The notes: generated from the sequence alone by a model not told the origin. A stretch of 39,272 bases of DNA from Alphaproteobacteria bacterium (GCA_021774695.1 JAJFIU010000169.1:1-39272); one strand, 5' to 3'; positions 9,644 through 18,110 are shown, counted from the stretch's first letter. A program made the numbers and translations.

Positions 9644-11113
9644 ATGCAGATCAGTTTTGCATCATTAGAACTGCCAAATGACGGTGCAGTTGCGTTTTTA
9701 GTTGAAAAAGACAAGCCTTTTACCGGCCTCGCGGCAGAGACGGATGCCTCGGTATCTGGCGCGTTGTCAAAAGCGAGGGATATCACTCGCTTTACCGGTG
9801 CATCGGGCCAGACACAGGACATTGTCGCGCCTGCTGGTTTGAATGTTGACCGAGTTTTGCTGGTTGGGATTGGTGAACGAGACAAGTTGAGCGAAGTGGA
9901 TTGGGTCGAAATCGGCGCGAGTATCACGTCAGCATTGGCATCGTCGGGCAGTGCGTCTGTCTCCATTGTAGCAGATGCAGGCGGTGTTGAAGCAGTTAGC
10001 CTTGCCGAGGGGGCGTTGCTGAGAAGTTATCGGTTTGACAAATACCGCACCAAAGAACCAGAAGCAAAAAAACCAACGCTGAGACAGGTAAAAGTTCTGA
10101 CATCCGATCCTCAAGGGAATGTTGATAATTTTGCGTCACGCGAGCGGGTGTCTGACGGCGTGTTTATGACGCGCGATCTGGTTTCCGAGCCAGCAAATAT
10201 ATTGCACCCCGAAAGTTTTGCCCAAGAGATAAGAGGTCTGTCTTCGCTAGGCGTTGATGTTGAAGTGCTCGGTGAGGCAGAAATGACCAAGCTGGGTATG
10301 GGGGCGTTGCTTGGTGTGGGCCAAGGTTCTGCGTTCGAGAGCCAGCTGGTTATTATGCGTTGGAACGGTGCGGGCAAAGATGATCAGCCCATATCGTTTG
10401 TCGGCAAAGGCGTTACCTTTGATACCGGCGGCATCTCACTAAAACCCGGGCCGGGCATGGAGCAAATGAAGTGGGACATGGGCGGTGCGGGCACAGTTGT
10501 TGGCTTGATGAAAGCACTGGCGGGCCGCAAGGCTAAAGTTAATGTGGTCGCAACCGTTGGTTTGGTTGAAAATATGCCGTCCAGTACAGCGCAGCGACCG
10601 GGGGATGTTGTCACCAGTATGTCGGGCCAAACCATCGAGATACTGAATACTGACGCTGAAGGCCGGTTAGTTCTTGCTGATGCTCTTTGGTATACACAGG
10701 ACCGTTTTAAACCCAAATTTATGATCGACCTGGCTACGCTAACTGGTGCGATCATCACCAGTCTTGGTCATGAGCACGCGGGATTGTTCAGTGATAGTGA
10801 TGAGCTTGCGGAACAAATTTTCAAAGCGGGTGCGGACACGGGCGATAAAGTGTGGCGGATGCCCATTCATGCCAACTATGACAAGCTGATTGACTGCCCA
10901 ACCGCAGATATGAAAAATCTAGGCGGTCCTGGTGCGGGTTCGATTACGGCGGCTCAATTCCTCAAGCGCTTTGCCAATGACGTGCCGTGGGTCCATTTGG
11001 ATATTGCCGGCACTGTATGGTCCGAGAAAGACCTGCCTTTGTCTGAAAAAGGTGGAACTGGGTTCGGCGTACGCCTACTTGACCGGTTTGTTGCTGATAA
11101 CTGCGAAGGTTGA
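9644..11113 (+). CDS. pepA: Leucyl aminopeptidase (M17 family)
   Basis: PepA is a cytoplasmic hexameric aminopeptidase with two metal ions; in some bacteria it also acts as a DNA-binding regulator. The product has a less conserved N-terminal domain and a C-terminal M17 catalytic domain. Its metal and catalytic signatures are GKGVTFDTGGISLKPG, MKWDMGGAGTVVG and the family hallmark NTDAEGRLVLADAL, followed by DLATLTGAI. I chose ATG 9644 (489 residues) because GAGGGA lies three bases upstream. The ATG at 9629, five codons earlier, lacks such a site. It precedes holC, the usual alphaproteobacterial pair. The pepA stop TGA at 11111-11113 is directly followed by the holC leader. Confidence 0.96.
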   Translation: MQISFASLELPNDGAVAFLVEKDKPFTGLAAETDASVSGALSKARDITRFTGASGQTQDIVAPAGLNVDRVLLVGIGERDKLSEVDWVEIGASITSALASSGSASVSIVADAGGVEAVSLAEGALLRSYRFDKYRTKEPEAKKPTLRQVKVLTSDPQGNVDNFASRERVSDGVFMTRDLVSEPANILHPESFAQEIRGLSSLGVDVEVLGEAEMTKLGMGALLGVGQGSAFESQLVIMRWNGAGKDDQPISFVGKGVTFDTGGISLKPGPGMEQMKWDMGGAGTVVGLMKALAGRKAKVNVVATVGLVENMPSSTAQRPGDVVTSMSGQTIEILNTDAEGRLVLADALWYTQDRFKPKFMIDLATLTGAIITSLGHEHAGLFSDSDELAEQIFKAGADTGDKVWRMPIHANYDKLIDCPTADMKNLGGPGAGSITAAQFLKRFANDVPWVHLDIAGTVWSEKDLPLSEKGGTGFGVRLLDRFVADNCEG

Positions 11114-11124
11114 CGGGGGCGGTT

Positions 11125-11583
11125 TTGAAGGACATTCGCTTTTATCACTTACAACGGCAGTCGCTCGATGAAGCGCTACCAAAACTGATGGTCAAAGTCG
11201 GCGAAGCCGGTCTACATGCCATCATTAAAAGCGAAGACAAGGCGCTCATCGACAAGTTGGATAAAGCCCTGTGGGAGTTTGACCCGGAGAGCTTTCTGCC
11301 ACACGATAAGGACGGTTGCGACCACCCGAAACAGCAGACATTTTTTCTGACAACAGTCGATGAAAACCCTAATGGCTCAACGGTATTGGTTCTGATAGAC
11401 GCTGCAAAACATGTGGATTTCGATGATTATGACCGGTGTCTTTATATGTTTGATGGTCGCAGTGAAGACGTTGTTGCCGCTGCCAGGAATGACTGGAAAG
11501 CCTGGAAAGCCGACGAGGCTGCCAATTATTCCATGTCTTATTGGCAGCAAAAAGAAATGGGCGGTTGGGAGCAGAAAGCCTGA
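11125..11583 (+). CDS. holC: DNA polymerase III chi subunit
   Basis: HolC links the clamp-loader complex to single-stranded DNA-binding protein at the replication fork. The product (about 152 residues) starts with the family pattern DIRFYHLQRQSLDEALPKL and contains LWEFDPESFLPH, VLVLIDAAKHVDF and DRCLYMFDG, all typical of alphaproteobacterial chi. The likely start is TTG 11125, preceded by a GGGGGCGG run. A TTG at 11110, inside the pepA stop region, would add five residues; there is no ATG in a sensible position. It follows pepA by about a dozen bases, and its stop overlaps the start of the next gene (TGATG), so the three genes form one operon. Confidence 0.93.
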   Translation: MKDIRFYHLQRQSLDEALPKLMVKVGEAGLHAIIKSEDKALIDKLDKALWEFDPESFLPHDKDGCDHPKQQTFFLTTVDENPNGSTVLVLIDAAKHVDFDDYDRCLYMFDGRSEDVVAAARNDWKAWKADEAANYSMSYWQQKEMGGWEQKA

Positions 11584-12026
11584 TGCCTAAGCGCTCACAC
11601 GATGCTTATCGGGTTTCGAATGATGGCACTGACTTTAACCTTGAACGGGTGCACCGCTGGTTATCGGAAGATGCCTATTGGTCGAAAGGCATATCCAAAG
11701 ACCTTGTCAGGCGAGGATTTTCCAATTCACTGGCTTTTCACCTTCTTCACAATACCGAAGGACAGGTTGGAGTCGCACGCATGATCACAGATCAAGCGTC
11801 TTATGCTTATCTTGCGGATGTCTTTATCCAACCGGATCATCGCGGTTGCGGGCTCGGGACTATGCTAATGGAGCATGTAACGGTGCATCCTAACTTGCAG
11901 GGTCTGAGGCGACAAATGCTAGCGACATCGGATATGCACGGCCTATACAAAAAATTTGGATTTACCACGCTTAGTAAACCTGAAATTTTGATGGAGAAGC
12001 TGGGCGACGGCGCTTATCGCGGTTAA
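11583..12026 (+). CDS. GNAT family N-acetyltransferase
   Basis: This is a small (147-residue) acyl-CoA-dependent acetyltransferase of the GNAT fold. The acetyl-CoA-binding motif A is clear: YLADVFIQPDHRGCGLGTMLMEHV, with the R/Q-x-x-G-x-G/A-type loop DHRGCGLG. Near the C-terminus LYKKFGFTTL matches the usual GNAT ending. The ATG at 11583 overlaps the holC stop codon (TGATG), which argues for coupled translation. The substrate cannot be inferred; the family includes enzymes for small molecules, toxins and protein termini. The 3' end is three bases from the stop of the convergent aminotransferase gene. Confidence 0.9.
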   Translation: MPKRSHDAYRVSNDGTDFNLERVHRWLSEDAYWSKGISKDLVRRGFSNSLAFHLLHNTEGQVGVARMITDQASYAYLADVFIQPDHRGCGLGTMLMEHVTVHPNLQGLRRQMLATSDMHGLYKKFGFTTLSKPEILMEKLGDGAYRG

Positions 12027-12029
12027 AAC

Positions 12030-13343
12030 TTACAATTCGTTTGTGATTATTTTCAGCGCATCCACCAGTTTCATCATATCATCCGGTGTATTGTAAAATG
12101 ACGGTGTGACCCGAATGCAGTCGCCTGTAGCAGGTCCGGTTCTGCGGGTTGTTAAAACACCGAATTCCGTCGCCAGTCGTTTCATTAGCGCATTATTTGC
12201 TTCGGTTGTCGTTACACCATCCAGCCGAAATGACGTCAGCCCAGCAACCATGGCAGGATCGTCGGGGGTTAGTACGGTTAAGCCCTTCATGCCGCGAGCT
12301 TTGTCTACCCATAAGCTGCGCAAATATCGAAGTCTCGCTTCTTTGTTTGCAGTGCCAATCTGGTTGTGAAACTCAAGCGTCTTTGGAATTGCCATATGTG
12401 CAGCCATATTGACTGTACCGGTATCAATGCGCGCAGTTACTTTATTGGAGCCGGGGCTTTTTGCCATGTAGGTGTCGATATCTTGAACGTGTTCCTTGTT
12501 GATATAAACAACGCCGCATCCAATTGGAGCACCAGCCCATTTGTGCAAGTTAACGCCGACAAAGTCGCAGCCCAGCTGCTCGATGTCGAAATCTACTTGA
12601 CCGACCGAATGGGCGGCATCCAGGATAACATCAATGCCGCGGGCTTTGGCCATGGCAGCAATTTTGGCAACCGGGATGATAAGACCAGTCCAATTATTCA
12701 GGTGCGTAAGTAACAAGAGTTTCGTCTTTGGATTCGCATCCAGCGATTGCTGGTAAAATGACAGGATATCTTTTTCGGTCAGCGACTTATTCTTGGTGGG
12801 TTCCGGGAAGTTAACTTTTACGGGTACCGCTCCGCGCCGATCAGCCAGCCAACGCATAGCGGTTTTCATCTCGGAATAATCAAGATCCGCATAGAGAACG
12901 GTGTCACCGGGCGATAATTTATTATAGCCGCCAATCAGAGCTTGCAAGGCTTCGGTTGCACCCCGGGTGAGGGCTATTTCATCCGCACCAACATTTAGAA
13001 AACCAGCTACTTGTTCGCGCAAGCCCACATATGTTTTGCCCAGGTCCCAACGGGCAAAATGGGTGTTTTCGCGGTTCACCCATGCTGTAAGGCGTTGATA
13101 TTCTTGAAGAACAGGCGTTGCCATAATCCCCCAATAACCATTTTCCAAGTTGGTGACGTCGTTCGTTACATCGTAATTCTGGGCAACGGCATGCCAGAAT
13201 TTTTCGTCTGTTGCTACGGAATCCGCAGAGCCAGCAGGTTTTAGAATTGGAGGCACGGATGCGCCAGCACCAGCAGAGACAACGCTTGCCGTCCCCGCCA
13301 CCAAAGCGCCATTGATAAATTTTCGTCTGGAAAGTGAAGTCAT
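12030..13343 (-). CDS. Tat-exported class V aminotransferase (isopenicillin N epimerase-like)
   Basis: This is a 437-residue PLP-dependent fold-type I enzyme of the class V aminotransferase family, of the group often labelled isopenicillin N epimerase-like. The N-terminus carries a twin-arginine signal: SRRKFINGA followed by a weakly hydrophobic Ala/Gly/Val stretch ending near AGAGA. Catalytic-domain landmarks are LTRGATEALQALIGG, VILDAAHSVGQVDFD (the cofactor aspartate region) and GVNLHKWAGAPIG, whose Lys is the expected Schiff-base residue. Export by Tat fits a protein that folds around its cofactor in the cytoplasm. The gene starts 12 bases after the DUF417 membrane protein gene, so the two are probably co-transcribed. 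The substrate is unknown. Confidence 0.9.
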   Translation of the reverse strand: MTSLSRRKFINGALVAGTASVVSAGAGASVPPILKPAGSADSVATDEKFWHAVAQNYDVTNDVTNLENGYWGIMATPVLQEYQRLTAWVNRENTHFARWDLGKTYVGLREQVAGFLNVGADEIALTRGATEALQALIGGYNKLSPGDTVLYADLDYSEMKTAMRWLADRRGAVPVKVNFPEPTKNKSLTEKDILSFYQQSLDANPKTKLLLLTHLNNWTGLIIPVAKIAAMAKARGIDVILDAAHSVGQVDFDIEQLGCDFVGVNLHKWAGAPIGCGVVYINKEHVQDIDTYMAKSPGSNKVTARIDTGTVNMAAHMAIPKTLEFHNQIGTANKEARLRYLRSLWVDKARGMKGLTVLTPDDPAMVAGLTSFRLDGVTTTEANNALMKRLATEFGVLTTRRTGPATGDCIRVTPSFYNTPDDMMKLVDALKIITNEL

Positions 13344-13355
13344 TTGTATGCCCTG

Positions 13356-14189
13356 TCAGTCACGGTAAAGGATGAAAACGGCTGCCAACAGTATGGCATC
13401 TTTGAGTAAAAAATGCCCGGTACTTGCTAGATTGGGAAACCCGCCGCCCCAGCTGGCAGTAAAACTAATCAGAAAACTAAGAGTAACGATAAAAGTGCCG
13501 CCAGCCAGTAACAATCCAAATTCATAGGCTTTGCGGTTCCACCAGTGCCCGGTCAACAGCAGAACCGTCAGCAACTCAATAGCGCCGATGACGTTGGATG
13601 CATTTTGCTTGCCCAAGTCAGTGATCCACCAATTAAACACAGGGCTGGAGGTAAGTAGCGGCCAAACTCCCTCGGCTTCTGGACCAGTGAACTTCATCGC
13701 GCCTATCCAGCCTAGCACCATGATCAAACCGATCAGCATTATCTCTTTGGCGCCTCTGACGTTCAGAAACCACAAGGCTACGCCTAAGATGGCAATATAT
13801 TTGATCAATCCCTGACCGCTGCCAATCGCCGGGAAACCGCCCAGGCTTTTTATCCACACAGGGTTGGTAAACATCAAGCTCAGCGCGCCCAGGGATAATA
13901 GTGCAATAAGCCCGAAGCTCATACGTTTGAACCGTTGCGGAATTGAATAGATAGCAATCAATAACCCTGTGCCAGCTTGGAGAATACCGAGAGCAAATGC
14001 AATGTCTGCTTTATGGGGCTTTAATTGAGATGAAAAAGGGTGCGCATCGACCCACTGGGAGATGGTGGAACCTGTAAGTCCCATAAGGTTCATTAGGCCG
14101 AACCAGATAAACATGCCGGACAGTGACAAAACTGCATACATATGAGTAGTTGATGCTGTCGGCATTATACGATTAATGAGTGCCTGCAT
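13356..14189 (-). CDS. DUF417 (RclC/YkgB-like) membrane protein, internally duplicated
   Basis: This 277-residue polytopic inner-membrane protein has about eight hydrophobic segments. The second half (about residues 150-275) resembles the DUF417 family, whose E. coli member is RclC: IGAMKFTGPEAEGVWPLLTS, GAIELLTVLLL and GGGFPNLASTGHFLLKDAI. The first half (about 18-140) repeats the same plan: FGLMNLMGLTGSTISQWVDA, ALGILQAGTGLLI and LGGFPAIGSGQGLIKYIAI. The protein therefore looks like two fused DUF417 units, whereas typical members have one of roughly 190 residues. ATG 14189 has GGGAGGGA directly upstream; a TTG at 14210 is much less likely. It lies 67 bases after the ABC-F gene and 12 bases before the exported aminotransferase. 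No biochemical role can be assigned. Confidence 0.85.
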   Translation of the reverse strand: MQALINRIMPTASTTHMYAVLSLSGMFIWFGLMNLMGLTGSTISQWVDAHPFSSQLKPHKADIAFALGILQAGTGLLIAIYSIPQRFKRMSFGLIALLSLGALSLMFTNPVWIKSLGGFPAIGSGQGLIKYIAILGVALWFLNVRGAKEIMLIGLIMVLGWIGAMKFTGPEAEGVWPLLTSSPVFNWWITDLGKQNASNVIGAIELLTVLLLTGHWWNRKAYEFGLLLAGGTFIVTLSFLISFTASWGGGFPNLASTGHFLLKDAILLAAVFILYRD

Positions 14190-14256
14190 TGTTCCCTCCC
14201 TGCGGGCCAACTGTGCGTTGATATTCGGGCAGGGTCAAGAGGTTGGGGGCAACAGG

Positions 14257-16155
14257 TTATCCAGCCTCTGATTTAGCTACGGCGTATATTTCCTCTGCTT
14301 TTACCCACTTGGTCTCTGCGGCGGCGATTTCTTCTTTGATCGTCCGCAATTTCAATTGAAGCCGGGTCACGGCGCGCGCTGCTTCTTCGTCTTGGTCACC
14401 GTATAACTCAGGGTTGGCAAGTTCAAGGTCAATTGTAGCTTTGTTCGCTTCTAGTTTTTCGACCTTCTTTTCCGCATCTTCAACAGCGCGTTTCAGAGGG
14501 GCCAGTTGTTTGCGCTTTTCCGCCGCCTGCTTGCGGGCTTCCTTTTTGTTCATGCCCTGACGTGGACCGCGCCTCTGCGCGCGGTCTCCGGCACGGGCCG
14601 CTAACAGGTGTCTTCTATAGTCCTCCAGATCGCCGTCAAAAGTTTTAACGTCGCTGTCTTCTACAATCCAAAGGCGGTCTACACAGGCATCAACAAGATG
14701 ACGGTCATGGCTAATTAGAAGCACAGCACCATCATAACCATTAATGGCATGGATAAGGGCTTCGCGGCTGTCCACATCCAGGTGATTTGTCGGCTCATCC
14801 AAAATTAGCAGCTGTGGCTTTTTGAATGTTGCGATCGCGAACATCAGTCGGGCTTTTTCTCCGCCCGACAAGCTGTCCACTGGCCGTGTTGCTTTGTCAG
14901 CACCGAATCCGAAACTACCCAACCGCGCACGAACTTTCGATTCGATGGCGTCCGGCATTAATTTGGTCATGTGATTAAGCGGCGTGTCGGTTGATACAAG
15001 CTCGTCCAGCTGGTGCTGGGCAAAATAGCCAATCCCAAGCACACGAGACTTGATCATCTTGCCTTCCATGGGGACTAGTTTGCTCGCCAACAGTTTGGCA
15101 AAGGTGGACTTGCCGTTGCCGTTAGCGCCCAACAAGGCAATGCGGTCATCCATGTCGATACGCAGGTCCAGCTTCTTAAGTATCGGATTATTATCTTCAT
15201 ACCCAACACTGGCTTCTTCGAGCGCAATCAGAGGCGACGAAAGCGGCTCTGGTTTCGGGAAATTGAATGGCACCGTGTGGGCTTCTACCATCGTCACAAT
15301 CGGCTTCATCCGGGCCAGCGCCTTCATGCGGCTTTGGGCCTGCTTGGCCTTGCTGGCTTTGGCTTGAAACCGGTCAACGAAGGACTGAATATGCCGGCGC
15401 TCGTTTTCCTGCTTTGATTTCAGCGCCATCTGGTGTTCCATTTTCTGGCGCCGTAGTTGTTCGAAGCGGTCATACCCGCCTGTATAGCTATTCAGTTTTC
15501 CGTTCTCTAGGTGAATTATGTGGGTAACAGCCTTATTCAGCAAATCGCGGTCGTGGCTGACGATAATCACCGTATAGGGGTATGAACGCAGGAAGTTTTC
15601 CAGCCACATCACTCCTTCAAGGTCGAGATAGTTGGTAGGCTCATCGAGGAGCAGCAGATCAGGCTCATTAAACAAAACACAAGCGAGCGCGACGCGCATT
15701 CGCCAACCACCTGAATAGCTGCTGCAGGGTCGGGCCTGCGCTGCTTCGTCGAATCCAAGACCTGAAAGGATGGTGGCAGCGCGCGGTTCGGCGGAATGTG
15801 CACCGATGTCGGCAAGCCGTGTGTGTATTTCCGCTATGCGGAGTGGGTCTGTGGCAGTATCCGCTTCGGCCTCTAGTGCAGCAAGTTCATGGTTCGAATC
15901 GAGCACTGTCCTAAGCAAACTTTGTGGCCCGCCGGGGGCTTCCTGCCCCACATGACCCACACGGGCAGTAGCCCGAACATTGATATCACCGGCCTCTGGG
16001 GTCAATTCTTTCAAGATCATTTTAAGCAGGGTGGATTTTCCAGCACCGTTCCGGCCCACAAGGCCTACTTTGTGTCCGGGCGGAACGGCAACGGTCGCAC
16101 CTTCAAACAAAAGGCGGTCGGCGATACGGAATGTTATGTCGTTTATATGAAGCAT
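14257..16155 (-). CDS. ABC-F family ATPase, YheS-like
   Basis: ABC-F proteins have two ATPase domains and no membrane domain, and act on the ribosome as translation factors. The product (about 632 residues) has Walker A motifs GLVGRNGAGKSTLL and LLGANGNGKSTFA, signature motifs YSGGWRMRVALA and LSGGEKARLMFA, and Walker B segments LLLLDEPTNYLDLE and LLILDEPTNHLDVD. Between the domains, FVDRFQAKASKAKQAQSRM is the typical linker. The C-terminal coiled coil (about the last 90 residues) is lysine- and glutamate-rich. The overall pattern is closest to E. coli YheS. ATG 16155 is preferred, since the upstream TTG at 16206 would add an unrelated 17-residue stretch. It is divergent from ndk. Confidence 0.93.
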   Translation of the reverse strand: MLHINDITFRIADRLLFEGATVAVPPGHKVGLVGRNGAGKSTLLKMILKELTPEAGDINVRATARVGHVGQEAPGGPQSLLRTVLDSNHELAALEAEADTATDPLRIAEIHTRLADIGAHSAEPRAATILSGLGFDEAAQARPCSSYSGGWRMRVALACVLFNEPDLLLLDEPTNYLDLEGVMWLENFLRSYPYTVIIVSHDRDLLNKAVTHIIHLENGKLNSYTGGYDRFEQLRRQKMEHQMALKSKQENERRHIQSFVDRFQAKASKAKQAQSRMKALARMKPIVTMVEAHTVPFNFPKPEPLSSPLIALEEASVGYEDNNPILKKLDLRIDMDDRIALLGANGNGKSTFAKLLASKLVPMEGKMIKSRVLGIGYFAQHQLDELVSTDTPLNHMTKLMPDAIESKVRARLGSFGFGADKATRPVDSLSGGEKARLMFAIATFKKPQLLILDEPTNHLDVDSREALIHAINGYDGAVLLISHDRHLVDACVDRLWIVEDSDVKTFDGDLEDYRRHLLAARAGDRAQRRGPRQGMNKKEARKQAAEKRKQLAPLKRAVEDAEKKVEKLEANKATIDLELANPELYGDQDEEAARAVTRLQLKLRTIKEEIAAAETKWVKAEEIYAVAKSEAG

Positions 16156-16199
16156 GGCCCGGCACCTATCACATGTTGCGGCGCGCTGCAAAGCAAAGC

Positions 16200-16228
16200 T
16201 TGGCAACGACGAACATTGTGGTTATAAG
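16200..16228 (+). promoter_or_regulatory. Candidate sigma-70 promoter of ndk
   Basis: TTGGCA (16200-16205) and TATAAG (16223-16228) are separated by exactly 17 bases. Each matches the consensus at five of six positions. The predicted transcription start, about 16235, gives an ndk leader of roughly 50 bases. It is the strongest housekeeping promoter I can see in the window. Confidence 0.6.
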
Positions 16229-16285
16229 GCGCGCGAATCATCCGTTAACGCAATTTTTTGCACCAACAAATAAGGGACTGTCCCC

Positions 16286-16708
16286 ATGGCTCTCGAGCGT
16301 ACATTTTCAATCATCAAACCCGATGCAACCAAACGCAACCTGACAGGCGCTATTAATGCCATCTTCGAAAAGGCTGGCTTGCGTATTATCGCGCAAAAGC
16401 GCGTACAAATGACCCAAGCTCAGGCTGAAACTTTCTACGGCGTTCATAGCGAGCGGCCGTTTTTTGGTGAGCTGGTTGAATTTATGACTTCTGCACCTGT
16501 TGTTGTTCAGGTTCTGGAAGGCGAAAATGCTGTTCTCGCGCACCGCGAAGTGATGGGGGCAACAAACCCGGCAGAGGCTGCAGACGGTACAGTTCGCAAA
16601 GAATTTGCACTGTCGATCGGCGAAAACTCCGTGCATGGTTCCGATAGTCTGGAAAATGCAGCCATCGAAATGGCTCAGTTCTTTTCGGGTAACGAAATAG
16701 TCGGCTAG
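16286..16708 (+). CDS. ndk: Nucleoside diphosphate kinase
   Basis: Ndk transfers the terminal phosphate of ATP to nucleoside diphosphates through a phosphohistidine. The 140-residue product has the normal bacterial length, with [16 protein letters not shown] at the start and the active-site signature NSVHGSDS, in which His117 is the phosphorylated residue. Arg and Asn positions around it are conserved ([16 protein letters not shown]). It is a single-gene unit with its own candidate promoter (16200-16228) and terminator (16740-16769). Its last four bases, CTAG, are shared with the stop codon of the convergent histidine kinase gene. Confidence 0.98.
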   Translation: MALERTFSIIKPDATKRNLTGAINAIFEKAGLRIIAQKRVQMTQAQAETFYGVHSERPFFGELVEFMTSAPVVVQVLEGENAVLAHREVMGATNPAEAADGTVRKEFALSIGENSVHGSDSLENAAIEMAQFFSGNEIVG

Positions 16709-17856
16709 TCTGCCAAACCGGCGACGGCAGAAGAAATTGAAGGCGTGTCTACAGCGGACACGCCTTTTTCTGTTTGAGTGTGCCGCAACCGCGACGCCGG
16801 GAATATAATCCGTACATCCGTACCTTTGCCGCGCTGCGACGTAATTTCAACGGCGCCGTTGTGCAATTCTGTAAAGCGTTTAACCAGGGTCAGGCCAAGT
16901 CCAGCGCCCATTTTCTGGCGTGATTTTGCGTCCGAAAGCTGTGTGAAAGGCTCCAGCGCGCGTTTGGCTTCTTCGGATGTCATACCAACGCCTGTGTCGC
17001 TGACCAAGATGGTGATGCCCTGAACAGGATTGACATCCAACGAGCAGGTAACGGTTCCGCCGTCACGGGCGAATTTGATGCCGTTGGACACGAGGTTTAA
17101 TACAATCTGTTTCACTAGTCGCTTGTCCGCAAACATTGTTGTGCTGCCATACAATGGCTTGGAAAGCTTTACGTGCACCTTGCTGGCTTCTCCGGACAAG
17201 ACAAACATGCATTCGTTGATTACTTCTTCAACGCATAAAGTTTCTTCCTTTAGCTGATATTCTTTGGCTTGCATTTGTGACAGCAGCAAAATGTCGTTGA
17301 TAGTTTCGAGCAAGTGGTTGCTGCTTCTCAGGATAACGTCACTATAATCCGCGTATTCAGCCACCGATAGCTTACGGTATTTTGGGTCCGACATTATTTC
17401 TGAAAACCCAATGATCGCAGTGAGAGGCGTTCTCAGCTCGTGGCTCATAATCGATAGGAACTGATCTTTTGCCGCGTTGGCATGACCGGCTTCTACAAGC
17501 GCCACTTTCAATTCGTCTTCTGCTATTTCGCGTTGCTGAATCTCGTTCTTCAACCGAAATGCCATGCGAAGCCATTCGGTAAAGCCAATGCTGAACATGA
17601 GACCGCCGGGCGCGTAGCCGAGAACAGGAACGATAAAGTCCCAACCTTGTTCGTCGGTGAATTCAAGCATTAGATAGGCAAGGGGAGTTTCTTCAAGATA
17701 GTTAAATAAACTTGCCAGTAGGAAAAGTGCTAGTCCACTGAATATCCAGCCGAAACCACGCACTTCAACAACGGTTTGTCGGTACAGCCTGATAAATAGG
17801 GCGGATACAAAAGCGGCTGCCAAAAATAGTGCCATATCTGGATGGATATATTCCAT
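16705..17856 (-). CDS. Membrane-bound sensor histidine kinase (orphan)
   Basis: This is a sensor kinase of about 383 residues with a membrane input region and a complete transmitter. Three hydrophobic segments (about residues 8-24, 35-53 and 73-92) precede a short coiled linker. The HisKA dimerisation domain has the H-box [19 protein letters not shown], with His139 as the phosphoacceptor. The HATPase domain shows the N-box [10 protein letters not shown]1 SDTGVGM, F-box EPFTQL and G2 [12 protein letters not shown]. No response regulator is encoded nearby, so its partner is unknown. ATG 17856 with AGGA upstream is used; GTG 17868 is an alternative. Its tail overlaps the ndk terminator, and the final codon region is shared with the ndk stop. 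Confidence 0.9.
   Translation of the reverse strand: MEYIHPDMALFLAAAFVSALFIRLYRQTVVEVRGFGWIFSGLALFLLASLFNYLEETPLAYLMLEFTDEQGWDFIVPVLGYAPGGLMFSIGFTEWLRMAFRLKNEIQQREIAEDELKVALVEAGHANAAKDQFLSIMSHELRTPLTAIIGFSEIMSDPKYRKLSVAEYADYSDVILRSSNHLLETINDILLLSQMQAKEYQLKEETLCVEEVINECMFVLSGEASKVHVKLSKPLYGSTTMFADKRLVKQIVLNLVSNGIKFARDGGTVTCSLDVNPVQGITILVSDTGVGMTSEEAKRALEPFTQLSDAKSRQKMGAGLGLTLVKRFTELHNGAVEITSQRGKGTDVRIIFPASRLRHTQTEKGVSAVDTPSISSAVAGLAD
16740..16769 (+). terminator. Rho-independent terminator of ndk, inside the kinase coding region
   Basis: A perfect 10-base inverted repeat, AAGGCGTGTC (16740-16749) and GACACGCCTT (16757-16766), encloses a 7-base loop and runs into a T stretch. It starts 32 bases after the ndk stop codon, which is ideal for terminating ndk. 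It lies wholly within the last codons of the convergent histidine kinase gene, so the same bases also encode protein. Confidence 0.8.
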
Positions 17857-17891
17857 AAGTCCTAACACACTTCATTGACCCAGAAGTTTAT

Positions 17892-17921
17892 ATCATAGGG
17901 GAACAACCCTTGGGTTCGCAA
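17892..17921 (-). promoter_or_regulatory. Candidate promoter of the histidine kinase, with a dyad over the -35
   Basis: On the minus strand TTGCGA (17921-17916) and TATGAT (17897-17892) are separated by 18 bases and lie about 35 bases upstream of the preferred start. A perfect 6-base inverted repeat, CCCTTG-GGTTCG-CAAGGG on the plus strand (17907-17924), covers the -35 element. A regulator binding the dyad would block the promoter; this is inference. Confidence 0.42.
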
Positions 17922-17949
17922 GGGCTATGCCGAGGCTACTCTATTTGCA

Positions 17950-18110
17950 TTAGGTAATGGCTGGGCTTATCGGTTCGTTAGTGTTCAGGTCGAGGTCTTT
18001 GAACACACATTTGCGAACCAATACACGAACTTTGCCCTCTGCGATAAGGCGCACAGCAGTAGGGTACATTTTGTGCTCGTAGTCAGTATTTTTGCCGCCT
18101 TGACTCCGGT
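17950..18110 (-). pseudogene. Degenerate duplicate of the purN 3' end
   Basis: Read on the minus strand this stretch translates to [20 protein letters not shown], then a diverged tail, then ISPAIT and a stop at 17952-17950. The C-terminus of the intact PurN at 19394 reads [20 protein letters not shown] and ends ISPLV. Shared exact DNA blocks are ATAAGGCGCACAGC (18044-18057 and 19485-19498), GGGTACATTT (18062-18071 and 19503-19512) and TTTTTGCCGCC (18089-18099 and 19531-19541). One base is missing between the last two blocks, so AAKIL and DYEHKMYP are in different frames. The similarity fades beyond about 18110. It is a fragment with no start and is surely not functional. Both copies lie on the same strand and flank the acyl-CoA dehydrogenase gene. 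Confidence 0.85.

Noticed and set aside
9475..9966. Minus-strand open frame of 163 codons over the pepA start
   Set aside because: It lies antisense to pepA coding sequence, has no ribosome site and its translation is low in family-like patterns; it is a shadow of pepA codon bias.
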